Counted from the stretch's first letter, positions 33,509 through 42,456 are shown. The stretch is DNA of 49,930 nt from CAYMOV01 sp964392085 (GCA_964392085.1 CAYMOV010000012.1:1-49930), one strand, 5' to 3'. Program-made: numbers and translations. The notes: generated from the letters alone by a model not told the origin.

Positions 33509-34861
33509 TTATTTGCCGATACAAAACCGGCTGAAGATTTCCTCGAAGGCCTCTTGGGGCAGGTCCCGGCCCCGCACCCGGCCGACGGCCAGGATGGCCT
33601 CCCGCAGTTCCTCGGCCCACTTATCCCAAGGCTCCCGGGTTTCCATCAAGCCCCCCAAACTTTCGAGGGACTCCACCGCCTTCGCGATTTCCCGACGGTG
33701 TCGCTCTTGGGTCAGGACCACGTCCGAGGAGGCCGTTTCGCCGGGGGCCAGGACGGCCAGGCGCCCCTTCAACTCATCGAGGCCTTGGCCCGAGACGCAG
33801 GAAACCGCAAGGCTCCGGTCCGCCGGTAGTCCCGACAGGTCCGGCGGGGCCAAGTCCACCTTGTTGACCAGGAACCAGGTCTTGGGGTCTTGAAGACGGT
33901 CTTTCGCCTCGACCAGCCCCTCCAGGGGCCTGGAGGCGTCCAGGACCCAAAGGGCCAGATCCGCCTCCTCCAGGATTTTCCGGCTCCGGCGCACGCCTTC
34001 CGCCTCAATCCGGTCGCCGGACTTCCGCAATCCCGCCGTATCGAAGAAGCGGACCCGGACCCCCGCCATGACCATCTCGCCTTCCACCGCGTCACGGGTG
34101 GTGCCGGCGATCGGGGTCACGATGGCCCGATCCCTGCCGAGGAGGGCGTTCAGGAGGCTGGATTTGCCTACGTTGGGCGCCCCCACCAAGGCCACCACGA
34201 GGCCTTCCTGGAGGACGCGGCCCTCCCCATAGGACTCAAGCAACTTTTGGAGCAGGTTCAGGCATTCCCCCCAGGCCCGTTGGAACTTGGGACGGTCCAA
34301 TTCCGGGATGCCGTCCTCGGCGAACTCCAGCCGCGCCTCGATCTGGAGGTAAAGGGCCTTGAGTTTCTCCTCAACGGGTTCCAGGAAGGCCGAAAGGCCG
34401 CCGGTGAGCTGGCGGAGGGCTTGGCGGCGGGAGGCCTCCCCTTGGGCGGCCACCAGGGCCTGGACGGCCTCGGCCTGGGACAGGTCCAGCCTTCCGTTGC
34501 GGAAGGCGCGGTAGGTGAATTCCCCGGGAAGCGCCGCCCGGGCGCCCGCTTGGGTCAGGAGCGCCAGGAGCTTGGCCAGGACCGCGGGGGACCCATGGAC
34601 CTGCAGTTCCACCACATCCTCGCCGGTGGAACTTTGGGGGCCCGGCATCACCAGGGCCAATCCTTCGTCCACCGTGTCTCCCGTCAACGGGTCTTGGATG
34701 GAACCGAACCGAAGGCTACGGCGGGGCGGGAGCGGGGAAGGGGCGGCCCAGAGACGCGAGGCGATCGCCAGGGCTTGGGGGCCTGAAAGCCGCACGATGC
34801 CCACGGCGCCCAACCCGGGCGCGGTGGCGACCGCCACGATGGTGTCCCCCAGTTCGTACAT
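33509..34861 (-). CDS. mnmE: tRNA modification GTPase MnmE (TrmE)
   Basis: The 450-residue protein has the N-terminal tetrahydrofolate-binding domain (DTIVAVATAPGLGAVGIVRLSG), a helical domain, an inserted G domain with GAPNVGKSSLLNALLGRDRAIVTPIAGTTRD and DTAG, and the C-terminal FCIGK ending with the catalytic Cys. It acts with MnmG on wobble uridine. It is the downstream end of the rpmH-rnpA-yidD-yidC-khpB-mnmE order but is separated from khpB by a terminator and a 217-base gap. Confidence 0.97.
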   Translation of the reverse strand: MYELGDTIVAVATAPGLGAVGIVRLSGPQALAIASRLWAAPSPLPPRRSLRFGSIQDPLTGDTVDEGLALVMPGPQSSTGEDVVELQVHGSPAVLAKLLALLTQAGARAALPGEFTYRAFRNGRLDLSQAEAVQALVAAQGEASRRQALRQLTGGLSAFLEPVEEKLKALYLQIEARLEFAEDGIPELDRPKFQRAWGECLNLLQKLLESYGEGRVLQEGLVVALVGAPNVGKSSLLNALLGRDRAIVTPIAGTTRDAVEGEMVMAGVRVRFFDTAGLRKSGDRIEAEGVRRSRKILEEADLALWVLDASRPLEGLVEAKDRLQDPKTWFLVNKVDLAPPDLSGLPADRSLAVSCVSGQGLDELKGRLAVLAPGETASSDVVLTQERHRREIAKAVESLESLGGLMETREPWDKWAEELREAILAVGRVRGRDLPQEAFEEIFSRFCIGK

Positions 34862-34913
34862 GGTGCCCAGTCTTAAATTTTGAGTTTAAAAACCCTGAGC
34901 CATCAATTTAACA

Positions 34914-34999
34914 CAGGGACCACAGAGACCACAGGGACGGCATTATTGATTTATAGAATTTGAAAGCTTAAGGCGGATGAGTTTTCCCTGTGGTCCCTG
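34914..34999. repeat. Inverted-repeat unit CAGGGACCACAG
   Basis: CAGGGACCACAG (34914-34925) and CTGTGGTCCCTG (34988-34999) are perfect 12-bp inverted repeats flanking 62 AT-richer bases. The left side also repeats GACCACAG directly. The motif is related to the pair at 10681-10860. It lies in the mnmE-khpB gap and may be a small dispersed palindromic element. Confidence 0.5.
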
Positions 35000-35024
35000 C
35001 GTTTTAAGGCATTTTCTTGCTTGA

Positions 35025-35062
35025 AATAAAAAAGCCCCGCGCCCATTGGTAGGGGCGGGGCT
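35025..35062 (-). terminator. Rho-independent terminator after khpB
   Basis: On the minus strand AGCCCCGC pairs with GCGGGGCT and is followed by TTTTTTATTT. It lies 17 bases past the khpB stop codon. Confidence 0.9.
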
Positions 35063-35078
35063 CTTTATCTTAAAAGGG

Positions 35079-36224
35079 TTAAGCCCGGTTGCCGATGTTG
35101 TCGTCCATCTCCGGGGGTTCCGGGGCCACGGCGTTGCCGATCATTTCGTGGTCCTCGGGGGCGGCCGCAGGCGTCGAAACCACGGCCTCAGGAACATAAG
35201 CCGGCGCGTCGTTTCCAGACTCCTGGCCTTCAGGCTCGGACACCGTCCCGGGTTCCATGGGCGCGGCTTCCAAGGGGGCGGTGTTTTCCGCGACCTTGGG
35301 GTGCTTCGGCACGATCATCACGCGCCGCCGCAGGCCCTCGCCGGTGGATTGGGTGGTGACTTCCGCGTGGTCCCGGAGGGTCAGGTGGACGACCCGGCGG
35401 TCCCGCGAGCTCATGGGCTGCAGGGCCACGGTTTGGCCGGTTTCGGCCGCCCGTTTGGCCATTCCGTTGGCCATTTCCTGGAGCTTCTCGCGCTGGCGTT
35501 CCCGGTAGCTCTCGATGTCGATCACCACGAGGGAACGCTCATCGTCGCAGGCCTTCTGGACGATCTTGGACACGATGTACTGCAGGCTCTCCAGGTTCTG
35601 GCCGTGGCGGCCGATCAGGAGGCCCCCCGAGGGGCCCACCACGTCGAGCACGGTGTTGCCGTCGGCGTCCTTCTTGCGCTGCACCTTGTCGGGCAACCCC
35701 ATGGCCCGTAGGACGCGGGTCAGGACCACCTCGGCGTAGGCCGGGGCCGCGGCGGGCTTCAACGAGACCTTGAGCTTGGCGGGCTTGGAACCCAGCCCCA
35801 GGAAACCCTTGCTGCCCTCATGGATCACCTCGATGCGCATCTGGTCGGGACCCACGTTGAACCGGCGGGCCGCCTCCTCGCGGGCGTCCTCCACCGAGCG
35901 GCCGGAGACCTCCACCCAACCCCGTCCCTCGCGGTGCTCGCGCGGCCCCTGGCCATCCCGGGACTCGGGCTTACGGTTGAAATTGCGGTCGTTGGGGCGG
36001 TCGTTGCGGAAACTCCGGTTGCCGTCGGGGTGGCCGCCGGGCCGGTTGCCGGAATCACGGCGCGGGAATTCCTGCCGGTCGTTGCGTGGACCCCGGTTGC
36101 CGTTCGAGGGACCGGTGGTGTTGCCGTTGGCCTCCGGACGACCCCCGGACCGGTTGCCCCGGTATCGGTTGCCCCGGTTTCGGTCTTGGTTCGGATTGGA
36201 ATTCGGGCTCGAATCTGGACTCAT
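35079..36224 (-). CDS. khpB: Jag/KhpB-type RNA-binding protein with long Arg/Asn-rich N-terminus
   Basis: The 381-residue protein has a Jag_N-like domain (about 103-150: WVEVSGRSVEDAREEAARRFNV...GSKGFLGLGSKPAKLKV), a KH domain with GPSGGLLIGRHGQNLESLQYIV, and an R3H domain ending in QPMSSRDRRVVHLTLRDH. KhpB binds RNA with KhpA and influences cell division and envelope processes. The first 100 residues are unusual: rich in Asn, Arg, Gly and Pro with repeated NR, RN and GNR words, and predicted disordered. A 60-residue acidic/Pro tail follows R3H. It is downstream of yidC in the expected order. Confidence 0.93.
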   Translation of the reverse strand: MSPDSSPNSNPNQDRNRGNRYRGNRSGGRPEANGNTTGPSNGNRGPRNDRQEFPRRDSGNRPGGHPDGNRSFRNDRPNDRNFNRKPESRDGQGPREHREGRGWVEVSGRSVEDAREEAARRFNVGPDQMRIEVIHEGSKGFLGLGSKPAKLKVSLKPAAAPAYAEVVLTRVLRAMGLPDKVQRKKDADGNTVLDVVGPSGGLLIGRHGQNLESLQYIVSKIVQKACDDERSLVVIDIESYRERQREKLQEMANGMAKRAAETGQTVALQPMSSRDRRVVHLTLRDHAEVTTQSTGEGLRRRVMIVPKHPKVAENTAPLEAAPMEPGTVSEPEGQESGNDAPAYVPEAVVSTPAAAPEDHEMIGNAVAPEPPEMDDNIGNRA

Positions 36225-36383
36225 GCTGGTACTTCCTTTCTTGGACTGAATCGGCCGAGCGGTCCCGGTGAGGGGGGACGGAATGGCCCCGGGCCGCTTC
36301 CCGATGGGAAGGCGGCCGTCGGCCTTGGATGAGTCGCTTGCGGTCCGTTCAACGTCCGGGGCCTCCCCCAGGGAGGCCTCCTG

Positions 36384-38105
36384 CTAGGCCTGGCTCGTCG
36401 CCCGATTCACCATCCGCTGCTGGACCAGACTCAGCAGGTTCGTCACCACCCAGTACAGCAACAGCCCGGCGGGCCACTGGAAGGAGATGAAGGTGAGGAA
36501 GATCGGGAAAAACCACATCATGAACTTCTGCTGGCCCCCCGCCGCGTTCGGCGTGTTCTGGGCCGTCAACCTCTGCTGGACAAACATCGTGACCCCCATG
36601 ACGAGGGGCAGCACGTAATACGGGTCCTTGAGGGACAGGTCCTGGATCCAAAGCGCGAACGGCGCCCCGCGGAGCTCGATGGCGTGGGCCAGGAGCGAGT
36701 ACAGGGCGAAGAACACGGGCATCTGGAGCACCATGGGCAGGCAGCCGCTGGTGAAGTTGATGTTGGCTTCCTGGTACAGCTTCATGGTCTCTTCGTTCTG
36801 CTTCTGCTTGTCGTTGGCGTATTTGCGCTTGAGGGCCTCCAACTTGGGTTGGATGGACTGCATCTTCTTGTTGTTCTGGCTCATGTTCTTGTAGCTGGAA
36901 TGGGTGGGCCACCAGAGCACCAACTTGACCAACACCGACAGCAGGATGACCGCCAATCCCCAGTTGTGGCACCAGCCGTAGAACCACTTCATGAGGAGCA
37001 GGAGGTAGAAGCTGATGAACTCGAACATGCCCAGGTCGAGGGCCTTCTCGAGTTGCACCCCCAGGGCCTTAAGGTTGCCGACTTCCTGGGGACCCAGGTA
37101 CAGGCTGTAGGAGGCCGAGAAGCCGTCCCCGGCCTTGATCGCGGGGGCGGCGAAAACCAGCTCCGGGCGGGGCACCCAAAGCGCGAGGTCCAGGGCGTGG
37201 CTGTCCTCATCCTGGCTGATGAGGCGGGGATGGCGGTCCCGGACCAACCGGGCCGTGACGTTGCCGGAGGAGGGGGAGGGAATCAGGGCCGACAGGTAGA
37301 ACTGGTCCGCGAAAGCCGTCCAACGCACGTTGTCGGTGTAGTCCTTGGATTCCTGGGACTTCTTGGGCTTCTCGGTGCGCATCTTGTCGCCCTCGAAGGT
37401 CGCCGTGCGGAAGCCCGAGGCGCGGGAGTTGGTGCCGGTGAACTCCTCGTGGCCCAGGTCCGAGGGCCCCTCGAGGACGAGCTCGGAAGGGCCGAGGCCC
37501 GCGCCCATCGACCGGAGCCGCGTGGTGACGCCCAGGACATAGGAACCGTTCGTGAAGGTCACGGTCTTCTCGACCCAGGCCCCGGCGGACTGCGCCCGGA
37601 GCGTCACGGTGGCGGCTTCGGTCCCCGTCAACTTGATCTCGCGGGCACCGCCCACGAGCTCCCAGTTCAGGGATCCCAAGTCGCCCGCGGGGGAATAGGC
37701 GAGGGCCAGGGGTTTCGGCGAGTCCGTGTCGGCGCTCACCAGGTCGAGGGGGCGCTTCGTGTGGCGGTTGAGGAACTTCGTCAATTCATAGGAGGTCAAC
37801 ACCGCGCCCTGGTTGGAGAGCGCCGCCTTGTAGAGGGACGTGACCACCGTCACTTGGGCGGGTGCCGCGCTCTTTACGGGCTGTACGGAGCGGGGGCGGG
37901 TTGAGGGTTTCGCCGAGGGGGACATCACCGCGAACGAACCGGCCGGGGCGGCGGAAGAAGGGGAGGGGGATGCGGAAAGCGCCACGTTCGCGTGGGAGCC
38001 GGGAACCGGCGGGACCGGGGCCGGCGCGAAGATGCCGTTGTAAACCATCAGGATGGTGAAGGCCACCACCATGAACAGGATGAGTCGGATGTTCTGCTGG
38101 TCCAA
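36384..38105 (-). CDS. yidC: Membrane protein insertase YidC (long diderm form)
   Basis: The 573-residue protein has an N-terminal transmembrane segment (MDQQNIRLILFMVVAFTILMV), a large periplasmic beta-sandwich domain (about 60-340) and five C-terminal membrane segments. The core signature ALYSLLAHAIELRGAPFALWIQDLS and the WPAGLLLYWVVTNLLSLVQQ end are typical. The large periplasmic domain is a feature of diderm bacteria. A Ser/Pro/Ala-rich linker lies at about 40-75. It inserts membrane proteins with or without SecYEG. Confidence 0.97.
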   Translation of the reverse strand: MDQQNIRLILFMVVAFTILMVYNGIFAPAPVPPVPGSHANVALSASPSPSSAAPAGSFAVMSPSAKPSTRPRSVQPVKSAAPAQVTVVTSLYKAALSNQGAVLTSYELTKFLNRHTKRPLDLVSADTDSPKPLALAYSPAGDLGSLNWELVGGAREIKLTGTEAATVTLRAQSAGAWVEKTVTFTNGSYVLGVTTRLRSMGAGLGPSELVLEGPSDLGHEEFTGTNSRASGFRTATFEGDKMRTEKPKKSQESKDYTDNVRWTAFADQFYLSALIPSPSSGNVTARLVRDRHPRLISQDEDSHALDLALWVPRPELVFAAPAIKAGDGFSASYSLYLGPQEVGNLKALGVQLEKALDLGMFEFISFYLLLLMKWFYGWCHNWGLAVILLSVLVKLVLWWPTHSSYKNMSQNNKKMQSIQPKLEALKRKYANDKQKQNEETMKLYQEANINFTSGCLPMVLQMPVFFALYSLLAHAIELRGAPFALWIQDLSLKDPYYVLPLVMGVTMFVQQRLTAQNTPNAAGGQQKFMMWFFPIFLTFISFQWPAGLLLYWVVTNLLSLVQQRMVNRATSQA

Positions 38106-38127
38106 GGAAAGCCCCCGTTGATTGGTC

Positions 38128-38337
38128 TTATGGAACGGGGTGGAACCCTCCGGACGAGTAGGGATGGCACCGACCCAGCCGTTTCACACCCAACCAGAGA
38201 CCCCGCAGGACGCCATAGCGTTCCACGGCTTGATAGGTGTATTCCGAGCAAGTGGGGGTGAACCGGCAGGAAGACGGCAGGTAGGGCGAAAGGAAGCCCT
38301 GATAGGCCTTGATGAGCCAAAGCAACCCACGCGTCAT
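38128..38337 (-). CDS. yidD: Membrane protein insertion efficiency factor YidD
   Basis: This 69-residue small protein has the YidD/DUF37 signature IKAYQGFLSPYLPSSCRFTPTCSEYTYQAVERYG with conserved cysteines and RCHPYSSGGFHPVP at the end. It sits between rnpA and yidC as usual. Its ATG overlaps the rnpA stop (ATGA). Confidence 0.96.
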   Translation of the reverse strand: MTRGLLWLIKAYQGFLSPYLPSSCRFTPTCSEYTYQAVERYGVLRGLWLGVKRLGRCHPYSSGGFHPVP

Positions 38338-38747
38338 GAGCCGATTCCCCTGGTGTCGCCTCTATCCGGGGGGGCCGCTTCGGCCGGTCCGGAACTCGTC
38401 CGAGGGAAAAGCCCCGCGCGTTTGGCGAGAGCCAAAAAGGAATCCCGCAAAGCGTCGAAGGGGCGTTGGGCGGCGGTCCGTTTCGGGATCAGGATGATCC
38501 GGTACCCGTCACGGAACCGCGCCTTCTCCACCCGGTAAATCTCTCGGAGCCGTCGTTTCAACCGGTTCCGGTCGTGGGCCTTGCCATGCGCCCGACCGAC
38601 CGAGATGCCGTAGAGGCCCCGAGGCGGAGATTTCGAGAACTGGACGTAAAAGGCCAGGTTCGGGTCTTCGACCTTGCGGCATTGTTGAAAGACGGCTTTA
38701 AAGTCTTTCGAACTTCTGAGCCGCTCTTCTTTGCGGTAGGGCGGCAT
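38334..38747 (-). CDS. rnpA: Ribonuclease P protein component
   Basis: The 137-residue protein has the RnpA motif GRAHGKAHDRNRLKRRLREIYR, which binds the RNase P RNA, after an initial RLRSSKDFKAVF helix. It matures tRNA 5' ends. I prefer the ATG at 38747, which gives the usual short N-terminus, over a GTG at 38780 that overlaps rpmH; the ribosome-binding sites do not decide. The C-terminus has an extra 20-residue Pro/Gly tail. Confidence 0.93.
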   Translation of the reverse strand: MPPYRKEERLRSSKDFKAVFQQCRKVEDPNLAFYVQFSKSPPRGLYGISVGRAHGKAHDRNRLKRRLREIYRVEKARFRDGYRIILIPKRTAAQRPFDALRDSFLALAKRAGLFPRTSSGPAEAAPPDRGDTRGIGS

Positions 38748-38769
38748 GATCGTCTTTTTTAAACTTCCG

Positions 38770-38907
38770 TTATTGGACACTCACCTTACGGCGGCCCTTC
38801 TTGCGGCGCTGCGAGAGCACCCGGCGTCCTCCCACGGAACGCATGCGAATGCGGAATCCGTGGACTTTCTGGCGCTTACGTTTGTTCGGCTGGTACGTAC
38901 GTTTCAT
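38770..38907 (-). CDS. rpmH: Ribosomal protein bL34
   Basis: The 45-residue basic protein begins MKRTYQPNKRKRQKVHGFRI and ends RRKKGRRKVSVQ, the bL34 pattern. It heads the minus-strand run away from the origin side. The longer in-frame reading to 39009 is rejected because bL34 proteins start at MKRTYQ. Confidence 0.97.
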   Translation of the reverse strand: MKRTYQPNKRKRQKVHGFRIRMRSVGGRRVLSQRRKKGRRKVSVQ

Positions 38908-39111
38908 GGTCGGCGTCGTCCCTCTATTAATGAACGAATGGATCCCACCTGGGCAGGGCCGGTAGGCCGTTGGGAAGCTCCCAGAGCCGGGGATTCTAAC
39001 GGAGCCCAACGGGGGGGTCCACCCTAAAAGGCCGGTCCCCCCATCCGTTGACGGCTCCTCCCCCCCTGCCTACACTTGGTGGGATTTCAACCAGCGCCCA
39101 AAGGCCCCCTT

Positions 39112-39909
39112 TTGCCGATTCTCCAAGGTTCCCACCTCCAATTCAGTTACGGCCGGCGGTCCCGGGACCTCTTCCGGGACGTGTCCCTTTCCTTCGAGCC
39201 GGGGGATTTCACCGCGTTCCTCGGTCCCAACGGGGCGGGGAAGTCCACGCTCCTCAAATTGTTCGCGGGACTGCTGTCGCCCACGGCCGGTCGGATCCTT
39301 TTGGAGGGGAAGGACCTCTCGGAGGTTTCCCCGAAGGAACGAGCCCGGTTCCTCGCCTACGTACCCCAAGGCCTCCACTACGCCTTCCCCCTCACGGCCC
39401 GGGATTGCGTGGCCCAAGGCCGTTACGCCCATCTCGATTGGTTCGGCCGATTGTCCCGCACCGACCGGACGCTTTGCGACCAGGCCCTGGAGCTTTGCGA
39501 CGCGGCGTCCCTTGCGGACCGTTGGCTCGAGGAATTGTCCGGCGGGGAACGCCAACGGGTCCTCCTCGCCTCCGCCCTCGCCCAGGACCCGCGGGTCCTG
39601 TTGTTGGACGAGCCCACCCTCTCGTTGGACCCGGGCCACCAGGATCAGTTCTTCCGGGTCGTCCGCCACCTCCACCGGAAACGGGGACTCACGGTCCTGA
39701 TGGCCACGCATGAGCTGAACCTGGCGGCAACCTACGCGGACCGGGTCGTCCTGCTGTCCGAGGGAAAAATCCAAGCCGACGACGAACCGGACTCGGTCTT
39801 GACGGCCGGGAGGATCCACCGGACATTCGGCGTCCGCCTTCGCCGGGTCCGGATGGGGAAGGGCCGCTTCCAATTGATCCCAGCGGCCTTTCCGGGGGAC
39901 AAGCCTTGA
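39112..39909 (+). CDS. ABC transporter ATP-binding protein, FecCD/corrinoid-siderophore type
   Basis: The 265-residue ATPase has Walker A GPNGAGKST, the signature ELSGGERQRVLLASALAQ, Walker B VLLLDEPT and the switch His in MATHELN. It belongs to the FecE/BtuD/FhuC group that works with FecCD permeases. I place the start at a TTG (39112) with AAAGG 7 bases upstream; a TTG at 39076 has no ribosome-binding site. It is coupled to the permease by TTGA. Proximity to a cobalamin riboswitch and btuB suggests corrinoid import, though iron-chelate import is possible. It is the first plus-strand gene right of rpmH. Confidence 0.88.
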   Translation: MPILQGSHLQFSYGRRSRDLFRDVSLSFEPGDFTAFLGPNGAGKSTLLKLFAGLLSPTAGRILLEGKDLSEVSPKERARFLAYVPQGLHYAFPLTARDCVAQGRYAHLDWFGRLSRTDRTLCDQALELCDAASLADRWLEELSGGERQRVLLASALAQDPRVLLLDEPTLSLDPGHQDQFFRVVRHLHRKRGLTVLMATHELNLAATYADRVVLLSEGKIQADDEPDSVLTAGRIHRTFGVRLRRVRMGKGRFQLIPAAFPGDKP

Positions 39910-40946
39910 TCAACCCCATGACGGTCCCGGAACGAAGGGGCCTCTCTCGACCGGCCGCGATGGGCTGGATCATCCTGGTCTTCCTCGCGGCGGCCTTGGC
40001 CTGTCCGTTTTGGGGCCCCACCTCGGTGAATTGGACCGCGGCTTTTTCGGGGACCGGCTCGGACGCCCAGGTCTTCCTGGACATCCGCGTCCCCCGGGTG
40101 GCCATGGCGCTCTTGACCGGCGCGAGCCTCTCGGTGGCGGGCGTGGCGTTCCAGGCCCTGTTGGGAAACCCCTTGGCGGATCCCTTCACCCTCGGAGTCG
40201 CGGGGGGAAGTTCCCTGGGCGCCGTGGCGGCGCTGCTTCTTTTGCCCTCGCTCAGCGCGCAGTTCACCGGCACGGTCCCTTTGGCGGCGTTCCTCGGGGG
40301 ACTGGCCTCGGTGGCGTTGGTGTACGGCCTCGCGCGGGCGGCCCGGGGTCCTGAGACCGGGGCGCCCCTGTCCCCCGCGGCCTTGCTGTTGGCCGGCATC
40401 ACGGTGAATTATTTCTTCAACGCCCTGATCCTCCTGGCGTTCTACGCGGTGGACTTCAGCCGAAGCACGTCCTTGATGCGCTGGATCCTCGGGGGGTTGG
40501 ACGTGGCGGACCGGTCGGCTTTGGCGCCGGCCTTCTGGCCCTCAGCGGCGGCGTTCCTCGCGCTTTGGCTCCTTTCCCCCGCGCTCAACCTCCTGTCGGG
40601 AGGCGAGGAGATCGCGCGGTCGAAGGGCGTCAACCTGCGCGCCACGATCCTTTGGACTTTCCTGGCGGCCTCGGTCCTGACCAGCTCGGTCACGGCCTTC
40701 ACCGGACCCATCGGCTTCATCGGCCTCATGGTGCCCCACGCGGCGCGGAAGTTCCTCGGCCATGACCACCGGTGGCTTCTTCCGGGCTCGGCCCTTCTCG
40801 GAGGGGCCTTCCTAGCCCTGGCGGATACCGCGGCCCGAACCTGGTTCGCCCCGGCGGAACTGCCCGTAGCGGCCCTCACCGCCCTGTTGGGCGGGCCCTT
40901 TTTCCTCTTCCTTCTTTTTCGCCAATTCCAAAACAAGGTCTCCTAG
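39906..40946 (+). CDS. FecCD/BtuC-family ABC transporter permease
   Basis: The 346-residue protein has about ten hydrophobic segments and family motifs VPRVAMALLTGASLSVAGVAFQALLGNPLADPFTLGVAGG (residues 59-98), LMRWILGG, TGPIGFIGLMVPHAAR, and a late LPVAALTALLGGPFFLFLL. Start TTG at 39906 overlaps the ATPase stop (TTGA); an ATG four codons later is possible. With the ATPase it forms an importer dimer. No periplasmic binding protein (BtuF-like) gene is adjacent. Confidence 0.9.
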   Translation: MINPMTVPERRGLSRPAAMGWIILVFLAAALACPFWGPTSVNWTAAFSGTGSDAQVFLDIRVPRVAMALLTGASLSVAGVAFQALLGNPLADPFTLGVAGGSSLGAVAALLLLPSLSAQFTGTVPLAAFLGGLASVALVYGLARAARGPETGAPLSPAALLLAGITVNYFFNALILLAFYAVDFSRSTSLMRWILGGLDVADRSALAPAFWPSAAAFLALWLLSPALNLLSGGEEIARSKGVNLRATILWTFLAASVLTSSVTAFTGPIGFIGLMVPHAARKFLGHDHRWLLPGSALLGGAFLALADTAARTWFAPAELPVAALTALLGGPFFLFLLFRQFQNKVS

Positions 40947-41234
40947 ATCCGGGAAGCCTCCTCCCATCCGAATTGGGGAAGCGGTTTTTCTTTTGGATTT
41001 ATTGGGTTTTTCCAAGCACGCCTCCTGACAATTTGTATTTAAAACCCACACGACAATATTTAGTGAAAACCACCGCTTGGTTAAATGTTAAACACGCATC
41101 CTTTTGGACATTTTTAGTCAAAAGAGGTATAGTTCTGGTGCGGGTTAAACGACATCCCTTTCTTTTCACAGTTAACCCGCTTTTAAATTCAACCGCGGAC
41201 TCCGCGGTGGCCGCATATCGAAAGGGGTCGTTCC

Positions 41235-41855
41235 ATGAAAACCAAACTCAAGCCCGGGTCTTCCCCCCAGGACTGGAAAAAGGGCCTCCTTGCCCTCAAT
41301 CATTTCTGGAAAGCCGGTTACATGCCGGATGACATGGAACGTCATTTCTTCCTGACTTGGTTCGCCCTGTCCGAGGGCCGCATCCTCCAGGCCGTGCAAG
41401 CCATGCAGCTGCACCGCAATACCTTCCAGAACTACCTCTCCAAGTTCCGGCTTGCCCGCCAAACCATCCGCCTGCGTCGGCTTTGGCAAAACCTTGATGA
41501 CGGCAAGGGAGCCAAGACTTTTGGGACCCGCATGGGCGCCTACTATAAGAAGACCACGCCCAAGCCCGCCCTCACCCCGGAGCAAAACAAGGCCCTGATC
41601 GGCCTTTGGAAGACCGGGATTCCCTCCAAGATGCTCATGCCTCATTACGTCCTTTGGGCGATCCGCGCGGGAAAGTCGAGGGAATGGATCCGGAAAAAGC
41701 TCGATTTCTCGAACCGACACCTGATTCGGGTCCTCAGCCGGGTCGCCCAACCCAAAAGCAAGGACCACTTCTGGCTTTCCCCGCTCAAGCCGAAGGCCAC
41801 GGAGCTTTACCTGCCCCGGTACCAAACCCGACTCAAGAAAAGGAAGCTGGCCTAA
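41235..41855 (+). CDS. Unknown protein with two tandem helix-turn-helix-like repeats
   Basis: The 206-residue basic protein is internally duplicated. Residues 18-74 (LLALNHFWKAG...RNTFQNYLSKFRLA) align with 118-172 (NKALIGLWKTG...NRHLIRVLSRVA), offset by about 100. Each half ends in a segment like the Fis-type HTH (GRILQAVQAMQLHRNTFQNYLSKF and GKSREWIRKKLDFSNRHLIRVL), the first with the typical RNT recognition-helix start. A ribosome-binding GAAAGG lies 8 bases before the ATG. A terminator follows. It lies between the ABC transporter and the riboswitch. I do not recognise a named family; a DNA-binding role is inferred. Confidence 0.7.
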   Translation: MKTKLKPGSSPQDWKKGLLALNHFWKAGYMPDDMERHFFLTWFALSEGRILQAVQAMQLHRNTFQNYLSKFRLARQTIRLRRLWQNLDDGKGAKTFGTRMGAYYKKTTPKPALTPEQNKALIGLWKTGIPSKMLMPHYVLWAIRAGKSREWIRKKLDFSNRHLIRVLSRVAQPKSKDHFWLSPLKPKATELYLPRYQTRLKKRKLA

Positions 41856-41911
41856 GGAATCACACGAGTCCCCAGAATAGACTTGGACCGGTTTGAATCG
41901 TTGCTTCGGGG

Positions 41912-41936
41912 CACCTAGGGGCAGAGCCCCTAGGTG
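41912..41936. repeat. Perfect 11-bp palindrome
   Basis: Arms CACCTAGGGGC and GCCCCTAGGTG with loop AGA. There is no T-run. The core AGGGGCTCTGCCCCTA (minus strand) is shared with 8783-8798, so it may be a dispersed palindromic repeat. Confidence 0.5.
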
Positions 41937-41962
41937 GGTTCGTAGGGGAAGTCCGCTCAACG

Positions 41963-41989
41963 CCGCCCCCCGGGGGGGCGGTTTTTTTT
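41963..41989 (+). terminator. Rho-independent terminator after the duplicated-HTH gene
   Basis: CCGCCCCCC pairs with GGGGGGCGG and is followed by eight T. It lies about 110 bases past the stop at 41855. Confidence 0.88.
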
Positions 41990-42044
41990 CGTCCCTATTC
42001 CCTCATACCGATTGACGGCCACCCCCAAAAGCGGTAAAAACCAA

Positions 42045-42222
42045 CTACAACTTAAACCTCTCGAGGCGTTCGGGAAGCCGGTGTGAATCCGGCGCGGGCC
42101 CGCCACTGTGAGGGACGTCTTTTTTCGGTTCCCCATTTCCTTCGGGGAAAGGTCACTGCTCCGTGCTTCGCGGGGTGGGAAGGCCGGGAGCCGAAGTCCC
42201 AAGTCAGGAGACCGGCCTCGTC
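42045..42222 (+). ncRNA. Cobalamin riboswitch
   Basis: The conserved B12-box core is clear. GGGAAGCCGGTGTGAATCC followed by GCCCGCCACTGTGA is at about 42072-42111. GCCGAAGTCCCAAGTCAGGA then ACCGG, the hallmark 3' part, is at about 42189-42215. A variable arm lies between. It precedes btuB and a strong intrinsic terminator, so binding of adenosyl- or methylcobalamin should stop transcription of the uptake genes. The 5' and 3' edges are estimates. Confidence 0.95.
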
Positions 42223-42370
42223 GAGGAAAGAATCTGCGGTTTTCCCCGGGACGGGACCCGCGGGAGAACGCCCTCATCTTCGGCCCTTCCCCCGCCTTCC
42301 TCCCTTGGAATCCCAGGTTCGCTTGAACGGCCGGACCTCTGGGTTCCGCTTGGGGTGGATGAAATTCGGC

Positions 42371-42407
42371 ATCCCCCGCGCCCGCTTGGGCGTGGGGGAT
42401 TTTTTTT
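42371..42407 (+). terminator. Riboswitch expression-platform terminator
   Basis: ATCCCCCGCGCCC / GGGCGTGGGGGAT forms a long stem with a short loop and is followed by TTTTTTT. It lies 150 bases after the aptamer and 50 before the btuB start. Together with the aptamer this indicates control by premature termination. Confidence 0.9.
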
Positions 42408-42456
42408 GTCCACCGTCCGGAGGTTCCGTCCGATTCCACGAGGAAAAGGAATCGAG

